Shown here piece after piece: positions 26,148 through 36,965 of a DNA stretch of 64,000 nucleotides. The notes beneath the pieces are model-generated. The model worked only from the letters and a program-made list of their open reading frames with translations. It was not told the DNA's origin and did not search any database. The stretch's first letter is position 1. Every line of letters begins with the position of its first letter. Origin of the DNA: Labrenzia sp. 011 (GTDB taxonomy: Bacteria; Pseudomonadota; Alphaproteobacteria; Rhizobiales; Stappiaceae); NCBI RefSeq assembly GCF_003075075.1, contig NZ_QCYM01000002.1:310001-374000 (forward strand), written 5' to 3'. A program made the position numbers and the translations under genes.

Positions 26148-27430
26148 GAAGAGCGGCCCTGACCGCGGAGGGCGCGCGCTTGCGGGTCCAGCCGGCGTAT
26201 TCCGAGCCAGAGCACCATCAACGGCAGCAGCGGCGCCAGGGGCAGCCCCAACCAGATCGCCAATGGGCTGGTGGAAGCGGACAGCACGATGACCAGCGCG
26301 AGCACGGCCTTGTCATACGGCAGGAAACCGGATTTCAGACCGTCCCGGATCACAAAGGCGCAGGGCACCACCAGGAGCGTGAGGTCATAGGACAGGGCAA
26401 AGGGCGTCACCAGCAGGGTGCCGCCGACCAGGACCGGTGCACGCACGGCCATGGCCTGCGACCGGCGCCAGCTGAGCCAGACGCACACCAGCGCAGCGAG
26501 CCCCGCAACCGCCTGCACCACCATCGCCGGGACATGAGCAAACCCGAGCACGCGCAAGGCGCCGTAAACGGAAATCATCTTGCCCCATTCCACACCTCCC
26601 AGCTCCATCATCTCGGCCGCCACCGGCGCCTGTTGCCAGAACGCCTGCCAGACACCGACACCCAGGACCGCCGCGCTGGCGCCGGCGAAGACCAGCGTGG
26701 TCAGCGACGCGCTCACGAAGGTCCGCCAGTTCCCGCTTGCGATCAGGGCAACCGGCGCAAGAATGCCCAGTTGCGGCTTGATGGTCAGAAGGCCGAGCGC
26801 CATGCCGGCCAGGATCATTTTCTGCCGCTCCACGCCTGTCAGGAAAAAGGCATAAAGAGCTGCGATCAGGGCTGCGTTCTGACCGTGAAAGGCATTGTTG
26901 ACGCAAGCCGGAATGAGAATGAGACAGGCGGCCAGAAGCCAGCGGCCGGCGATCATCCGGCAGGCCAGACACAGCAGTGCGGAGGTCAGGCCGACGAAGG
27001 CGGCGAAGGCGGCCTTGTAGGGCAACAGGGCAAAAACGCTCTGAAGAAGCTGAAAGGTCGGCGGGTAGAAGAAGCCGAACACCGTGTCGGAACCGGTAAA
27101 CGCCTGCTGGATGGCCGCGAACCGTGACGGGATGTAGGCCAGTTCAGGCGTGCCTTTCAGAGCCTGTCCGCCAGCCAGCCAGAAACTCAGATAATCCATC
27201 AGCAGTGTGCCGTTCGGCGCGCCAAAGGTGTTGGGCATGGCCAGCATCCACACGAGGCCGGCGGCAAGACCGATCGCCGAACACAGGCAGGCAAAGCCGA
27301 TCCGGTCCCACGTGAACAGGTCTCCGGACCGCACGACCCGGTGCCAGATGCCGGTGCGCATCACCGCCACAGCGGTGTCCGGGGTGTCTTTGGGGGAAGA
27401 TGCCATGAGCTGCCAGTTTTCGTCCGTCAT
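26123..27430 (-). CDS. GT87-like membrane glycosyltransferase (DUF2029)
   Basis: A 435-residue polytopic membrane protein with ten or more helices and the layout of GT-C family 87 mannosyltransferase-like enzymes: an Asp-containing first loop after helix 1 (NGTLLMDYLSFWLAGGQALKG), a periplasmic FFYPPTF segment, and AFHGQNAALIAALYAF. GT87 members use polyprenyl-linked sugars. The ATG at 27430 (GAGG upstream) is preferred over one at 27466. Its 3' end overlaps the DMT gene by 25 bp on the opposite strand, and it is divergent from ileS. Confidence 0.8.
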   Translation of the reverse strand: MTDENWQLMASSPKDTPDTAVAVMRTGIWHRVVRSGDLFTWDRIGFACLCSAIGLAAGLVWMLAMPNTFGAPNGTLLMDYLSFWLAGGQALKGTPELAYIPSRFAAIQQAFTGSDTVFGFFYPPTFQLLQSVFALLPYKAAFAAFVGLTSALLCLACRMIAGRWLLAACLILIPACVNNAFHGQNAALIAALYAFFLTGVERQKMILAGMALGLLTIKPQLGILAPVALIASGNWRTFVSASLTTLVFAGASAAVLGVGVWQAFWQQAPVAAEMMELGGVEWGKMISVYGALRVLGFAHVPAMVVQAVAGLAALVCVWLSWRRSQAMAVRAPVLVGGTLLVTPFALSYDLTLLVVPCAFVIRDGLKSGFLPYDKAVLALVIVLSASTSPLAIWLGLPLAPLLPLMVLWLGIRRLDPQARALRGQGRSSHTSATAG

Positions 27431-27787
27431 ACCGTTCGCCTCGCCGCGACCCTGCCCGACAGACATTCACATTCGGTTACCCGTGCGCCCGGCTGCGCGT
27501 CCACCTTCGCACCCGGGCAGGACAATCCGCCGCCGATGTTCCGGAACATCTTTATTCATCGGCGAAGTGCTGCTATGTCCCATGCCATGCAGAACAAAGC
27601 TCTCATAGCCACCGGACCAACGGTGACCGCAATTTCGCGAATTACCTGCCCGGCCTTCGGCTGACGCGGCCTGCGCGGCGCCAGGGACCGGGTTCCTCCA
27701 GTTTCACGATGCCGCCTGACGTCGGGCCGGCACCCATCCGCAGACAGCTCACGGGCCCCATGCCCGGACGACCGGATCGAATTGACG
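27431..27787. other. divergent intergenic region before ileS
   Basis: These 357 bp between the GT87 gene and ileS must hold both promoters. I see no T-box, no supported open frame and no clear -35/-10 pair. Confidence 0.4.
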
Positions 27788-30748
27788 ATGACCGAGACAG
27801 ACAAACGCGACTATTCAAAAACCCTCAACCTGCCGCAGACCGAATTTCCCATGCGGGCCGGTCTTCCCAAGAAAGAGCCGGAGATCCTGGCGCGCTGGGA
27901 AAAGCAGGGCATCTACAAAAAGCTGCGCGAACAGGGAAAGGGCCGGGACAAGTTCATCCTGCACGACGGCCCTCCCTATGCGAACGGCAACATCCATATC
28001 GGCCACGCCCTCAACAAGACGCTGAAGGACATCGTGACCCGGTCCATGCAGATGATGGGCTACGAGAGCAACTATGTTCCCGGCTGGGACTGCCACGGCC
28101 TGCCGATCGAATGGAAGATCGAAGAACAGTATCGCGCCAAGGGCAAGAACAAGGACGAGGTGCCGATCAACGAATTCCGCAAGGAATGCCGTGAATTCGC
28201 CGAGCACTGGGTCGATGTCCAGCGCAAGGAATTCAAGCGGCTCGGTATCGAGGGCGACTGGGACAATCCTTATCTGACCATGCGTTTCGAGAGCGAGGCG
28301 ATCATCGCGCAGGAGCTGATGAAGTTCGCCATGTCCGGCCAGCTTTACCGGGGGTCCAAGCCGGTGATGTGGTCGGTGGTGGAAAAGACCGCCCTCGCCG
28401 AAGCGGAAATCGAGTACCAGGACTACAAGTCCGACACGATCTGGGTGAAGTTTCCGGTGGTCACGGCGGGGGGCAGCGATGACGCGGCCGTCGAAGAGCT
28501 TCTGGACGCCGCCGTCGTCATCTGGACGACGACGCCCTGGACCATCCCCGGCAACCGGGCGATCAGCTATTCCTCGCGCATCGCCTACAGTCTCTACGAA
28601 GTGACGCAGGAAGGCCTTCCGGACGACAACTGGGTTCAGCAGGGCGACAAGCTGATCCTGTCCGACGCACTTGCCGGCGATGTCTTCAAGAATGCCCGGA
28701 TCACCGACTTTGCCCGTGTGCGCGCCGTCACCGCCGACGAACTGGCAACGCTGACCTGTGCCCATCCTCTGGCGGGCATGGACCTTGGCGGCTATGAATT
28801 CGACATTCCCCTGCTCGACGGCGATCACGTCACGGACGATGCCGGCACAGGCTTCGTGCACACCGCGCCGGGCCACGGTACGGACGATTTCGAGATCTGG
28901 ATGGACAACCGCGCCGCACTGGAAGCGCGCGGAATCGACACGGCCATCCCCTTCACGGTCGCCGATGACGGGTTCTATACAAAGGACGCGCCGGGGTTCG
29001 AGGGCTGCGAAGTCATCACCCACAAGGGGGAGAAGGGCAAGGCCAACAAGGCTGTGATCGAGAAGCTGAAGGAAAGCGGCAACCTGATCGGCCTCGGCCG
29101 CCTCAACCACTCCTATCCGCACTCCTGGCGGTCGAAGAAACCGGTGATCTTCCGCAACACGCCGCAATGGTTCGTCCATATGGACAAGGCGCTGAGCGGC
29201 GAAGGCGACACATTGCGGACCCGCGCGCTGAAAGCCATCGACGAGACACGGTTCGTTCCCGGAAGCGGCCAGAACCGCCTGCGGTCGATGATCGAGAACC
29301 GCCCGGACTGGGTGCTGTCGCGCCAGCGGGCCTGGGGCGTGCCGATCACGGTCTTCATCCACAAGGAGAGCGGTGAGATCCTGAAGGACGAGGCGGTCAA
29401 CGCCCGCATTCAGGATGCGATCGCCAGCGAAGGCGCGGATGCCTGGTTCGCGGAGGGCGCGAAGGAGCGCTTCCTCGGCAAGGACTATTCCGGAGCCGAC
29501 TGGGACATGGTCACCGATATTCTCGATGTGTGGTTCGATTCCGGCTCAACCCATGCCTTCGTTCTGGAACAGCGTGAAGACCTGAACCCGAAACGCAAGC
29601 CCGCGGGCGGCAATGACTACGTGCTCTACCTGGAGGGCTCCGACCAGCACCGCGGCTGGTTCCATTCCTCGCTGCTGGAAAGCTGCGGCACCCGGGGTCA
29701 CGCCCCCTACGATGCGGTGCTGACCCACGGCTTCACCATGGCCGAAGACGGACGCAAGATGTCCAAGTCGCTCGGCAACCAGGTGTTTCCGCAGGACATC
29801 ATCAAGCAATACGGCGCGGATATCCTGCGCCTGTGGGTGGCATCGACCGACTACTGGGAAGACCAGCGCCTCGGTCAGGAAATCATCAAGACCAATGTGG
29901 ACAGCTACCGGAAGCTGCGCAACACGCTGCGCTGGATGCTCGGCTCCCTGGCTCATGCAACCGGCGAAGAGGTCGCCCATGCCGACATGCCCGAGCTGGA
30001 ACGGCTGATGCTGCACCGGCTGGTGGAACTCGACGCCATGGTCCGCGACGCCTATCGGGAGTTCGACTACAAGAAGATCTTCCATCAGCTCTTCACCTTC
30101 ATGACGGTGGAACTGTCGGCCTTCTATTTCGATATCCGCAAGGATGCGCTCTATTGCGACGCGGCCTCCTCGGTACGCCGTCAGGCCTCGCTTTTCGTGA
30201 TCGGCAAGATATTCGACTGCCTCGTTACCTGGCTCGCGCCGATGCTGCCCTTCACGATGGACGAGACATGGACCTCGCGCTACGGGGACGACAGCTGCGT
30301 CCATCTGGAGCAGTTCCCTGTCGTTCCGGCACAGTGGAAGGACGACGCGCTGGCGGCCAAATGGGCGAAGATCAAGACCGTGCGCCGGGTGATCACCGGC
30401 GCGCTGGAAATCGAACGCCGGGAAAAGCGGATCGGCTCGTCCCTCGAGGCCCATCCGGTCGTGCATGTCACCGATCCGGACCTGATGGCGGCACTCGAAG
30501 GCAGGGACATGGCGGATATCGCCATCACCAGCCAGCTGACACTGTCGGCCGACCCCGCTCCGGAAGGTGCCTTCACGCTGGACGACACCAAGGGCGTTGC
30601 CGTCGTTCCGGGTCTGGCGGAAGGACGCAAATGCGCCCGTTCCTGGAAGATCCTGCCGGAAGTCGGATCGGATCCGGACTATCCGGACGTGACCCTGCGC
30701 GACGCCGAGGCCCTGCGGGAATGGGACGCGGCCCATGGCGCCGCATGA
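27788..30748 (+). CDS. ileS: isoleucyl-tRNA synthetase
   Basis: A 986-residue class I synthetase charging tRNA-Ile. The HIGH motif is [15 protein letters not shown] (near residue 70), the editing domain has the TWTTTPWT-like [15 protein letters not shown] block, the WHG-type [16 protein letters not shown] is present, and the KMSKS signature is [15 protein letters not shown]. The C-terminus lacks the zinc-finger of the E. coli enzyme, as is usual in alphaproteobacteria. ATG 27788 is used; the frame is open from a TTG two codons earlier. It overlaps or abuts lspA, forming the conserved ileS-lspA pair. Confidence 0.97.
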   Translation: MTETDKRDYSKTLNLPQTEFPMRAGLPKKEPEILARWEKQGIYKKLREQGKGRDKFILHDGPPYANGNIHIGHALNKTLKDIVTRSMQMMGYESNYVPGWDCHGLPIEWKIEEQYRAKGKNKDEVPINEFRKECREFAEHWVDVQRKEFKRLGIEGDWDNPYLTMRFESEAIIAQELMKFAMSGQLYRGSKPVMWSVVEKTALAEAEIEYQDYKSDTIWVKFPVVTAGGSDDAAVEELLDAAVVIWTTTPWTIPGNRAISYSSRIAYSLYEVTQEGLPDDNWVQQGDKLILSDALAGDVFKNARITDFARVRAVTADELATLTCAHPLAGMDLGGYEFDIPLLDGDHVTDDAGTGFVHTAPGHGTDDFEIWMDNRAALEARGIDTAIPFTVADDGFYTKDAPGFEGCEVITHKGEKGKANKAVIEKLKESGNLIGLGRLNHSYPHSWRSKKPVIFRNTPQWFVHMDKALSGEGDTLRTRALKAIDETRFVPGSGQNRLRSMIENRPDWVLSRQRAWGVPITVFIHKESGEILKDEAVNARIQDAIASEGADAWFAEGAKERFLGKDYSGADWDMVTDILDVWFDSGSTHAFVLEQREDLNPKRKPAGGNDYVLYLEGSDQHRGWFHSSLLESCGTRGHAPYDAVLTHGFTMAEDGRKMSKSLGNQVFPQDIIKQYGADILRLWVASTDYWEDQRLGQEIIKTNVDSYRKLRNTLRWMLGSLAHATGEEVAHADMPELERLMLHRLVELDAMVRDAYREFDYKKIFHQLFTFMTVELSAFYFDIRKDALYCDAASSVRRQASLFVIGKIFDCLVTWLAPMLPFTMDETWTSRYGDDSCVHLEQFPVVPAQWKDDALAAKWAKIKTVRRVITGALEIERREKRIGSSLEAHPVVHVTDPDLMAALEGRDMADIAITSQLTLSADPAPEGAFTLDDTKGVAVVPGLAEGRKCARSWKILPEVGSDPDYPDVTLRDAEALREWDAAHGAA

Positions 30749-31307
30749 GGCGTCAGACCGGCGCCCCGGGATGAGTGAACCGCACGGAACACCTGAACAA
30801 CAGCCGAAGCAGCCCCTCTTGTGGGGCCGCTTCAGTTACCTTGTGCTGCTGGTCGCGCTGGCCGGTCTCGTTCTCGACCAGGCAACGAAACTGTGGCTCG
30901 TGCATGGTTTCGGACTGGCGGAAAACGGTCCGGTTCAGCTCCTGCCGGCCGTCGATATCGTTCTGGTATGGAACCGCGGCATCTCCTACGGGCTGTTCCA
31001 GCAGCACAGCGATCTGGGGCGCTGGCTGCTCGCCGGACTGACGGTGGTCGTTACCGTGGGACTGTGGGTCTGGTCCAGCCGTTGTCACAGCAGGCTGGTG
31101 GCTCTTTCCCTGGCACTGGTCATCGGCGGAGCCCTCGGCAACGGCATCGACCGGCTGGCATTCGGCGCCGTCGTCGACTTCGTGCATTTCCACCTCGGCA
31201 GCTTTTCCTGGTATGTCTTCAACCTGGCAGATGTGTGGATCGTTGCGGGTGTGGCCGGTCTCCTGTATGACAGTGTCCGAAGTGGTCCTAATTCAGCCGC
31301 AAAATAG
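30735..31307 (+). CDS. lspA: lipoprotein signal peptidase (signal peptidase II)
   Basis: An aspartic membrane peptidase of 190 residues that removes signal peptides from prolipoproteins after lipidation. Four hydrophobic helices and the conserved boxes are visible: [38 protein letters not shown] with the first catalytic Asp, and [10 protein letters not shown] with the second. ATG 30735 would overlap ileS by 14 bp; an ATG at 30771 is also possible and shortens only a polar tail. A lipoprotein gene follows 73 bp downstream. Confidence 0.93.
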   Translation: MAPHEASDRRPGMSEPHGTPEQQPKQPLLWGRFSYLVLLVALAGLVLDQATKLWLVHGFGLAENGPVQLLPAVDIVLVWNRGISYGLFQQHSDLGRWLLAGLTVVVTVGLWVWSSRCHSRLVALSLALVIGGALGNGIDRLAFGAVVDFVHFHLGSFSWYVFNLADVWIVAGVAGLLYDSVRSGPNSAAK

Positions 31308-31380
31308 CGGTTTATGGCAGGATTGACGGTTTGTCGGCAGAGCTCTGCCGGTATGTGAACGAGAATTCGGGGAGTCTGCC

Positions 31381-32091
31381 GTGCTGCGGGCGAATGTTGC
31401 TTTGGTGAAGAAATCTGCGGTGCTGGCAATTCTTGCCGGACTGGCCGCCTGTCAGGCTGCGGACGGAACAAGCCAAGCCCCCGACGTGGCCATTGTCAAT
31501 TCGGTGATGAAGGGCCTGGGTGCCGTCGATCCGAATGAAAAGCCGATCGACTACAAACCCCGCGCGCCTCTGGCGATGCCGTCCGAGCCCACGAAGCTTC
31601 CGGAACCGGAGACGAATGTCGCCGGCGTCAATTCCGCCGACTGGCCGAAGCAGCGCGAAAACCAGCAGCTCACCGAAATTCAGGAGCTCTATGCCAGTTC
31701 GGGCAAGGTGGGCAGCATGAACAGCGAGCCCCTGTCGCCCGAGCAGATGCGCGGTTTCAAGATCACCGGCGTCACCGGTCAGCCTCGGGACGTGGAAGCG
31801 GAGCGCCGTGACGCATATATCTCCGAGGGCAGCAAGCTCACCCGTGCCGAACAGCAAGAGGAATGGGAGCGTCTTCAGAAACTGAAGGCGCAACAGGCCG
31901 GTCTTGACCAGAATGGCCTTGCCACACGCAAATTCCTGACGGAACCGCCCACCGACTACAGCACGCCCTCGCCGGATGCGCCGATGCCGGAAGTGGTGAA
32001 GAAAAGCAAACGTGCGGGCAATCGCGACATTTACGATTCCAAACCGCTGGATCCGCGGTGTCTGGAAGGCGATACCGAATACTGCAACTGA
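31381..32091 (+). CDS. putative outer-membrane lipoprotein, DUF3035-like
   Basis: A 236-residue protein with a lipoprotein signal: hydrophobic VLAILAGLAAC with the lipidated Cys at about residue 24. The mature part is polar and rich in proline and glutamate, with KPIDYKPRAPLAMPSEPTKLPEPE, reminiscent of the proline motif in alphaproteobacterial DUF3035 proteins that sit between lspA and M16 peptidases, exactly this location. GTG 31381 is preceded by GGGGAG. Function unknown; assignment to DUF3035 is from pattern and context. A strong terminator follows. Confidence 0.72.
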   Translation: MLRANVALVKKSAVLAILAGLAACQAADGTSQAPDVAIVNSVMKGLGAVDPNEKPIDYKPRAPLAMPSEPTKLPEPETNVAGVNSADWPKQRENQQLTEIQELYASSGKVGSMNSEPLSPEQMRGFKITGVTGQPRDVEAERRDAYISEGSKLTRAEQQEEWERLQKLKAQQAGLDQNGLATRKFLTEPPTDYSTPSPDAPMPEVVKKSKRAGNRDIYDSKPLDPRCLEGDTEYCN

Positions 32092-32122
32092 CCCGCCGGC
32101 CTTTCATGACGAAATTGTAATG

Positions 32123-32175
32123 AGACCTTCGGGCTCGCCTTCCTATATGGAAGGGGGAGCCCGGAGGTCTTTTTT
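32123..32175 (+). terminator. rho-independent terminator of the ileS-lspA-lipoprotein unit
   Basis: A long stem (about 20 pairs: AGACCTTCGGGCTC... with ...GAGCCCGGAGGTCT) with loop CTATAT and a T6 tail. It separates this unit from the M16 peptidase pair. Confidence 0.88.
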
Positions 32176-32321
32176 GCATTTGATCTGCTGAAGACCGGCC
32201 ACCGGCTGCAAACAGGAAAATCGGATCCGCCGACGCCGCCGAATTCGAAGACCCCAGACCTGCTGCTGCCGCATCTGTTCCGGACAGCAGCGGGCACAAA
32301 GACAAGAAACGGAAGCTGCAC

Positions 32322-33791
32322 GTGACCCTGCCCAACAAGATGTGTCGCCCCTCCCTTCGCACCCGGCTGAAACGATCCGCAGCCCTGCTGCTGCTCCCGG
32401 CCATGCTGCTGGGAGCCGTTCCCCTGTTTCCGGCCGATACGGCGCGCGCAGAGATCGCTGCGGATGGCCCGCTGATCATCGCTCCCAACCTGGAAAGCTT
32501 CACCCTGGACAACGGGCTGCAGGTCGTGGTCATCCCCGACCGGCGGGCTCCCGTCGTCACCCACATGATCTGGTACAAGGCCGGGTCGGCAGACGAGCCG
32601 GAAGGCCAGTCCGGCGTCGCCCATTTTCTCGAACACCTGATGTTCAAGGGCACGAAGAAACATCCCAACGGCGAATTTTCGAAAATCATCTCCGAACGCG
32701 GCGGTCAGGAGAATGCCTTCACCAGCACGGACTACACGGCCTATTTCCAGCGGGTCGCGAAACAGCACCTGCCGCTGATGATGGAACTGGAAGCCGACCG
32801 GATGGAGAATCTGGTATTGAGCGATGCGGTCGTTGACCCGGAACGTGACGTGGTTCTCGAAGAGCGGCGCATGAGGGTCGACAGCAATCCCGGCTCGCAA
32901 CTGCGCGAGGCAATGAACGCCATCACCTTCGTCAACCATCCTTACGGCTCTCCGGTCATCGGCTGGCAAAGCGAGATCGAAGCGTTGAACAAGGACTCGG
33001 CGATCGCGTTCTACGACCGGTTCTATACCCCCAACAACGCCGTGGTGATCATTGCCGGGGATGTCGATATCGACGAAGTGCGCAGGCTGGCCGCCGATAC
33101 CTACGGCAAGGTTGCCCGACGGGCGGAACCGGGCGCGCGCGTCCGGCCGGTGGAGCCGCCACTTGCCGGCGAACGGCGCATCGCGGTTTCCGATGCCAGG
33201 GTGCGGCAGGAGTCCGTCTCGGAAACCTGGGTCGTGCCAAGCCGCAACACCGGCGCCGGTCATACGCCGGAAGCTCTCGATGTGCTTTCCTATATCCTTG
33301 GCGAAGGTCCCTCCAGCCGCCTGCACAAATCCCTGGTCCTGGATCAGAAAGCGGCCATCAGTGCCGGAGCCTTCTACCAAAGCACCGCGCTGGATGACGG
33401 CCGGTTCGGGGTCTATGCCACTCCCCGCCCGGGCCACACGCTGGAGGACATGGAACAGCTCATCTCCCGGGAAATTCAGCTGCTTCTGGAAACGGGCGTG
33501 AGCGAAGAGGAAGTCGAACGCGCCAAGAACAGCATGATTGCCAGCGCGATCTACGCCCAGGACAGCCAGTCCGGACTGGCCCGCCTTTTCGGCGGCGCCC
33601 TGGCCACCGGCCAGACCATCGAGGACATCCAGAGCTGGCCGTCGCAGGTGAAGGCCGTGACAGCGGAGGATGTGCTGGAGGCTGCCCGCGCCTATCTGAC
33701 CGCGCCGCCGGTCGTCGGGGAATTGCGTACCGCACCGGACGAACCGGCCGCCGCCCTCAGCGAAACAACGCCCCTCAAGGACAAGTCCTGA
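32322..33791 (+). CDS. M16-family zinc metallopeptidase, catalytic subunit
   Basis: A 489-residue exported M16 peptidase. The N-terminus has a signal-like segment (ALLLLPAMLLGAVPLFPADTARA). The inverted zinc motif HxxEH is intact (His101, Glu104, His105 in HFLEHLMFKGT), with the downstream glutamate in VVLEERRMRVD near residue 181. M16B bacterial peptidases work as heterodimers with a partner lacking the zinc site, which is the next gene, three bases downstream. GTG 32322 has a GGAAG site; ATG 32340 is an alternative. Substrate unknown; probably periplasmic peptide turnover. Confidence 0.9.
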   Translation: MTLPNKMCRPSLRTRLKRSAALLLLPAMLLGAVPLFPADTARAEIAADGPLIIAPNLESFTLDNGLQVVVIPDRRAPVVTHMIWYKAGSADEPEGQSGVAHFLEHLMFKGTKKHPNGEFSKIISERGGQENAFTSTDYTAYFQRVAKQHLPLMMELEADRMENLVLSDAVVDPERDVVLEERRMRVDSNPGSQLREAMNAITFVNHPYGSPVIGWQSEIEALNKDSAIAFYDRFYTPNNAVVIIAGDVDIDEVRRLAADTYGKVARRAEPGARVRPVEPPLAGERRIAVSDARVRQESVSETWVVPSRNTGAGHTPEALDVLSYILGEGPSSRLHKSLVLDQKAAISAGAFYQSTALDDGRFGVYATPRPGHTLEDMEQLISREIQLLLETGVSEEEVERAKNSMIASAIYAQDSQSGLARLFGGALATGQTIEDIQSWPSQVKAVTAEDVLEAARAYLTAPPVVGELRTAPDEPAAALSETTPLKDKS

Positions 33792-33794
33792 TCC

Positions 33795-35123
33795 ATGACC
33801 ATGACAACCGTTTTCCGGCATTCCCTTTCCACCCTGGTCCTGGCGCTGGCCGTCATGCTGGGGCTGACCCGGCTCGCAGCGGCCGTGGAGATCCAGAAGG
33901 TCACCAGTTCCAGGGGCATTGAAGCCTGGCTGGTGGAAGACCACACGGTGCCCATCATAGCGCTGAACTTTTCCTTCGAAGGCGGGTCAGCACAGGATCC
34001 CGAAGGCAAGGAAGGCCTCACCCGGCTGCTCTCGGCGACCCTGGATGAAGGCGCCGGCGACCTGGAGTCCGAGGCCTTCCAGGCACGGATGGAGGAACTG
34101 GCGGTCAGCATCAGCTTCAGCACCGGAAAGGACCGGTTCTACGGCAGCCTGCGAACCCTCACCCCGACCCTGCCGGAAGCTGCGCAATTGCTGGCGCTGG
34201 CGCTCAACGAGCCGCGCTTCGATGACGTCGCGGTCGAGCGGATGAAGACCCAGCTGTCGGCCCAGGCCCGGCGGAACGAAAGCGACCCGGATGCGATCGC
34301 CGGCCGCGCGCTTGCCGAAGCCATGTTCGCAGACCATCCCTATGCCCGCCCCACTCTTGGAACGGCCGAGACGATCGCGGCCCTGAGCCCCGAAGACCTC
34401 GCCGCGCAACACGACAGGATCGTGGCCAGAAACGGTCTCACCATCGGCGTCGTCGGCGCGATCGATGCGCAGACGCTCAAATCCCTTCTCGACGATGTCT
34501 TCGCACCGCTTCCCGAAACGGGCACACTGGTCGAGATCGCCGATCTGGAGCCGGAGCATGGCAAGGACGTGTTCAAGAACCTCCCGGTTCCCCAGACGAC
34601 GATCCTGCTGGGACTGCCCGGCGTGACCCGCGACGATCCCGACTATCAGGCGGCCTATGTGATGAACCACATTCTGGGTGCCGGTACCTTCACCTCCTGG
34701 ATGTACCAGGAAGTGCGGGAAAAACGCGGCCTCTCCTATGGTGCCAGCACGTCGCTCTCGCCCTACCGCCACGCGGGCCTCCTGATCGGCTCGGCAGCCA
34801 CCAAGGCCGAGCGCGCCGGGGAGACCGTCACGGTCATGCTGGACCAGTTCCGGCGCATGGCGGCAGAAGGCCCCAGCGAAGAAGAGCTCATCTCCGCGAA
34901 ACAGTTCATCACCGGATCCTATCCCTTGCGCTTCGACAGCTCGGGCAAGATCGCCCGTCAGCTGGTGGCCCTGCAGAATGCCGGTCTCGGCATCGACTAT
35001 TTCGACCGGCGCAACAGTGAAATCGAGGCGGTGACGCTGGAAGATGTCAAGCGTGTGGCAAAGCGCCTGCTCGCGGACAAGAAACCGACCATCGTAATGG
35101 TCGGCCCCAAGCAGGAAGGCTGA
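33795..35123 (+). CDS. M16-family peptidase, non-catalytic partner
   Basis: A 442-residue exported M16 protein (signal segment LVLALAVMLGLTRLAAA). The position of HxxEH is replaced by EGLTRLLSATLDEGAG, so no zinc can bind. The substrate-binding arginine/tyrosine pair of the C-terminal half is kept (EVREKRGLSYGAS). This is the usual division of labour in M16B heterodimers: the upstream gene gives the zinc, this one the R/Y pair. The genes are three bases apart and surely coexpressed. Confidence 0.9.
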   Translation: MTMTTVFRHSLSTLVLALAVMLGLTRLAAAVEIQKVTSSRGIEAWLVEDHTVPIIALNFSFEGGSAQDPEGKEGLTRLLSATLDEGAGDLESEAFQARMEELAVSISFSTGKDRFYGSLRTLTPTLPEAAQLLALALNEPRFDDVAVERMKTQLSAQARRNESDPDAIAGRALAEAMFADHPYARPTLGTAETIAALSPEDLAAQHDRIVARNGLTIGVVGAIDAQTLKSLLDDVFAPLPETGTLVEIADLEPEHGKDVFKNLPVPQTTILLGLPGVTRDDPDYQAAYVMNHILGAGTFTSWMYQEVREKRGLSYGASTSLSPYRHAGLLIGSAATKAERAGETVTVMLDQFRRMAAEGPSEEELISAKQFITGSYPLRFDSSGKIARQLVALQNAGLGIDYFDRRNSEIEAVTLEDVKRVAKRLLADKKPTIVMVGPKQEG

Positions 35124-35340
35124 GTTTGCGGGCAGTCTCGGGATCCGCTGGATTGCCGGAAGCAGTGGGCGGCCCGGTTGGCCGTTCACGTTTCGCCGGG
35201 TCCCGGCGAGCCGATACAAGCGGTTCCTGACCGCCGTCGCGCAGATGGCGTCCGCCCGCGGCACCGGGCCATCGGCTTCCCCGACATCAGGCCATTGCAA
35301 TGATCGGAAACCTTCCAGCGGACGTGTGTCCCCGCCGATG

Positions 35341-36927
35341 TCAGCCTGCGGCGGACTTTCTGGGGCCTGGTGCAGGCGTGCCCTGCAGGACCTCCGCCTT
35401 GACCGGCCGGGGCGGCGAGAACAGGTTGCCCTGAGCCAGCCTCACGTCATAGTCGAGCAGCTCGAGAACCTGGGACTCGGTTTCCACATGGTCCGTGATC
35501 AGCTCCATGCCGTAGCGGTGCAGGAGATCGCCGAAATCGGAAGGGTGAATATGGCCGTGCTTGGCTTCCCGGCGGCCGATGAGATAGTCCGCGTGCAGCT
35601 TGCCGTATTTGAAGCCGCGTCCCGCGAGTGAATTGAAGTCCATCTTCATGTCGGAAATCCGGTCGATGGAGAACCGGAAGCCGACGTCGTAAAGCGAACT
35701 CAGGCTTTCCAGCTCCAGCGGTCCCATGTCGGCGACATCGGACTGGGAGAACTCGAAAACAAGCGCATCGGCGAAATTCCGGTTGGCCTTGACGAATTCC
35801 AGGAAGCCCGGGAAGAAGGTCTCGTCGACCAGCGACTGCGAGGAGATATTGCAGAACAGGACCGCATTGCGGTTGCGCGAGGTCAGTCGGCGGATAACCT
35901 GGATCGAGCGGAACAGCAACAGGTTGTCGATACGGGCGACCTGGCCGGACTGAACGGCTTCCGGCAGAAACCGGGCGGCCTCGACAAGATTGCCGGAGGT
36001 GTCCCGCAGGCGCGTGTAAGCCTCGTAGTATTTGACCTGGCGCTGCGGCAGGGAGACGATCGGCTGCAGGTGCAGTTCGACGCGATTTGCATTCAGGGCC
36101 GAGGCGACCAGCTCGCGCATAGCCATGTCCGGACCTGTCCGGTTCGGCCGCGCCACCGGCCGGTCCGTGGACAGCGGCTCCGGATCGCGAACACCGTTGG
36201 CGTAAACTTCCGGTGCGCGGGGAGCATCTTCCCGATCCCTGGGCGCATGGACACCATAGCGACGGTCCAGTTCGGCCATGTCGCGGTGCCCGGTCTCGGG
36301 ACCGCCGGGATAGGCTGGTGCGGTCGCGCCATTTCCGTCACGGGCGGAGGGAAACTGTCCGTATCCCTGCTGCGGCTCGGCCGTGTGGTCCGGCGCCCCA
36401 TAGGAAGTGGCAGGATATCCCGGCTGGTGTGCGGGTTGGGCTCCTTGCGCGAAACCGCCCTGTACCGGCTGGGGCCCCTGCGGATAGCGCGGCAGGCTCT
36501 GCATCGCGGGCGGCGGCACCAGTGCCTGCTGGTCCTCCACCTTGGTTTCCAGGTCGGCCATGGCTTCGGCCATCTGTTTCACCAGGGTGCCCAGAACCTC
36601 CACTTCGGCAAACAGGGGATCGATTTCAGCACGGGTACGGCGGGGAACCGCATGTTCCATACCGGTCAGCCGGCCCTCAAGATTGCCCACATCCTCATCC
36701 AGATCGGCCATCCGGTCTTCCAGACGGTCAACCGCCTCGCTGACCGCGCTGCGGTCGCGCGCCCGGCCGATCAGGAGATGCATCAGGATCATGGTGCACA
36801 TGAGGGCGAGCGAGAGCGAGACGGCCTCGCCAAAAGGACGGCCAAACTGGAATACCAGAACCGTTGCCGATGACAGCGCGATTACGGCCATGCAGATTGC
36901 TACGAAAATGGTCCCTGTGCGGCCCAT
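35341..36927 (-). CDS. TipF-like membrane protein with degenerate EAL domain
   Basis: A 528-residue protein with two N-terminal membrane helices (about residues 5-26 and 35-54), a coiled coil (about 60-140), a 130-residue Pro/Gln-rich linker and a C-terminal EAL-like domain from about 270. The domain is degenerate: EAL reads EAY in YYEAYTRLRD, and DDFGTG reads DRISDM, so phosphodiesterase activity is unlikely. The layout matches Caulobacter TipF, a c-di-GMP-binding protein needed for flagellum assembly. A perfect TTAA-N7-TTAA box lies 39 bp upstream. ATG 36927 is chosen over a TTG at 36945. Confidence 0.82.
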   Translation of the reverse strand: MGRTGTIFVAICMAVIALSSATVLVFQFGRPFGEAVSLSLALMCTMILMHLLIGRARDRSAVSEAVDRLEDRMADLDEDVGNLEGRLTGMEHAVPRRTRAEIDPLFAEVEVLGTLVKQMAEAMADLETKVEDQQALVPPPAMQSLPRYPQGPQPVQGGFAQGAQPAHQPGYPATSYGAPDHTAEPQQGYGQFPSARDGNGATAPAYPGGPETGHRDMAELDRRYGVHAPRDREDAPRAPEVYANGVRDPEPLSTDRPVARPNRTGPDMAMRELVASALNANRVELHLQPIVSLPQRQVKYYEAYTRLRDTSGNLVEAARFLPEAVQSGQVARIDNLLLFRSIQVIRRLTSRNRNAVLFCNISSQSLVDETFFPGFLEFVKANRNFADALVFEFSQSDVADMGPLELESLSSLYDVGFRFSIDRISDMKMDFNSLAGRGFKYGKLHADYLIGRREAKHGHIHPSDFGDLLHRYGMELITDHVETESQVLELLDYDVRLAQGNLFSPPRPVKAEVLQGTPAPGPRKSAAG

Positions 36928-36965
36928 GGAGCGTGACTGTTCCAACTCGAATCAAAAGTTACCCG

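Noticed and set aside
25122..29362. Long antisense frames over the ribF end/DMT gene (25122-26096) and over ileS (27815-29362).
   Set aside because: Low-complexity, His/Gln/Arg/Asp-rich translations without ribosome sites, opposite genuine genes.
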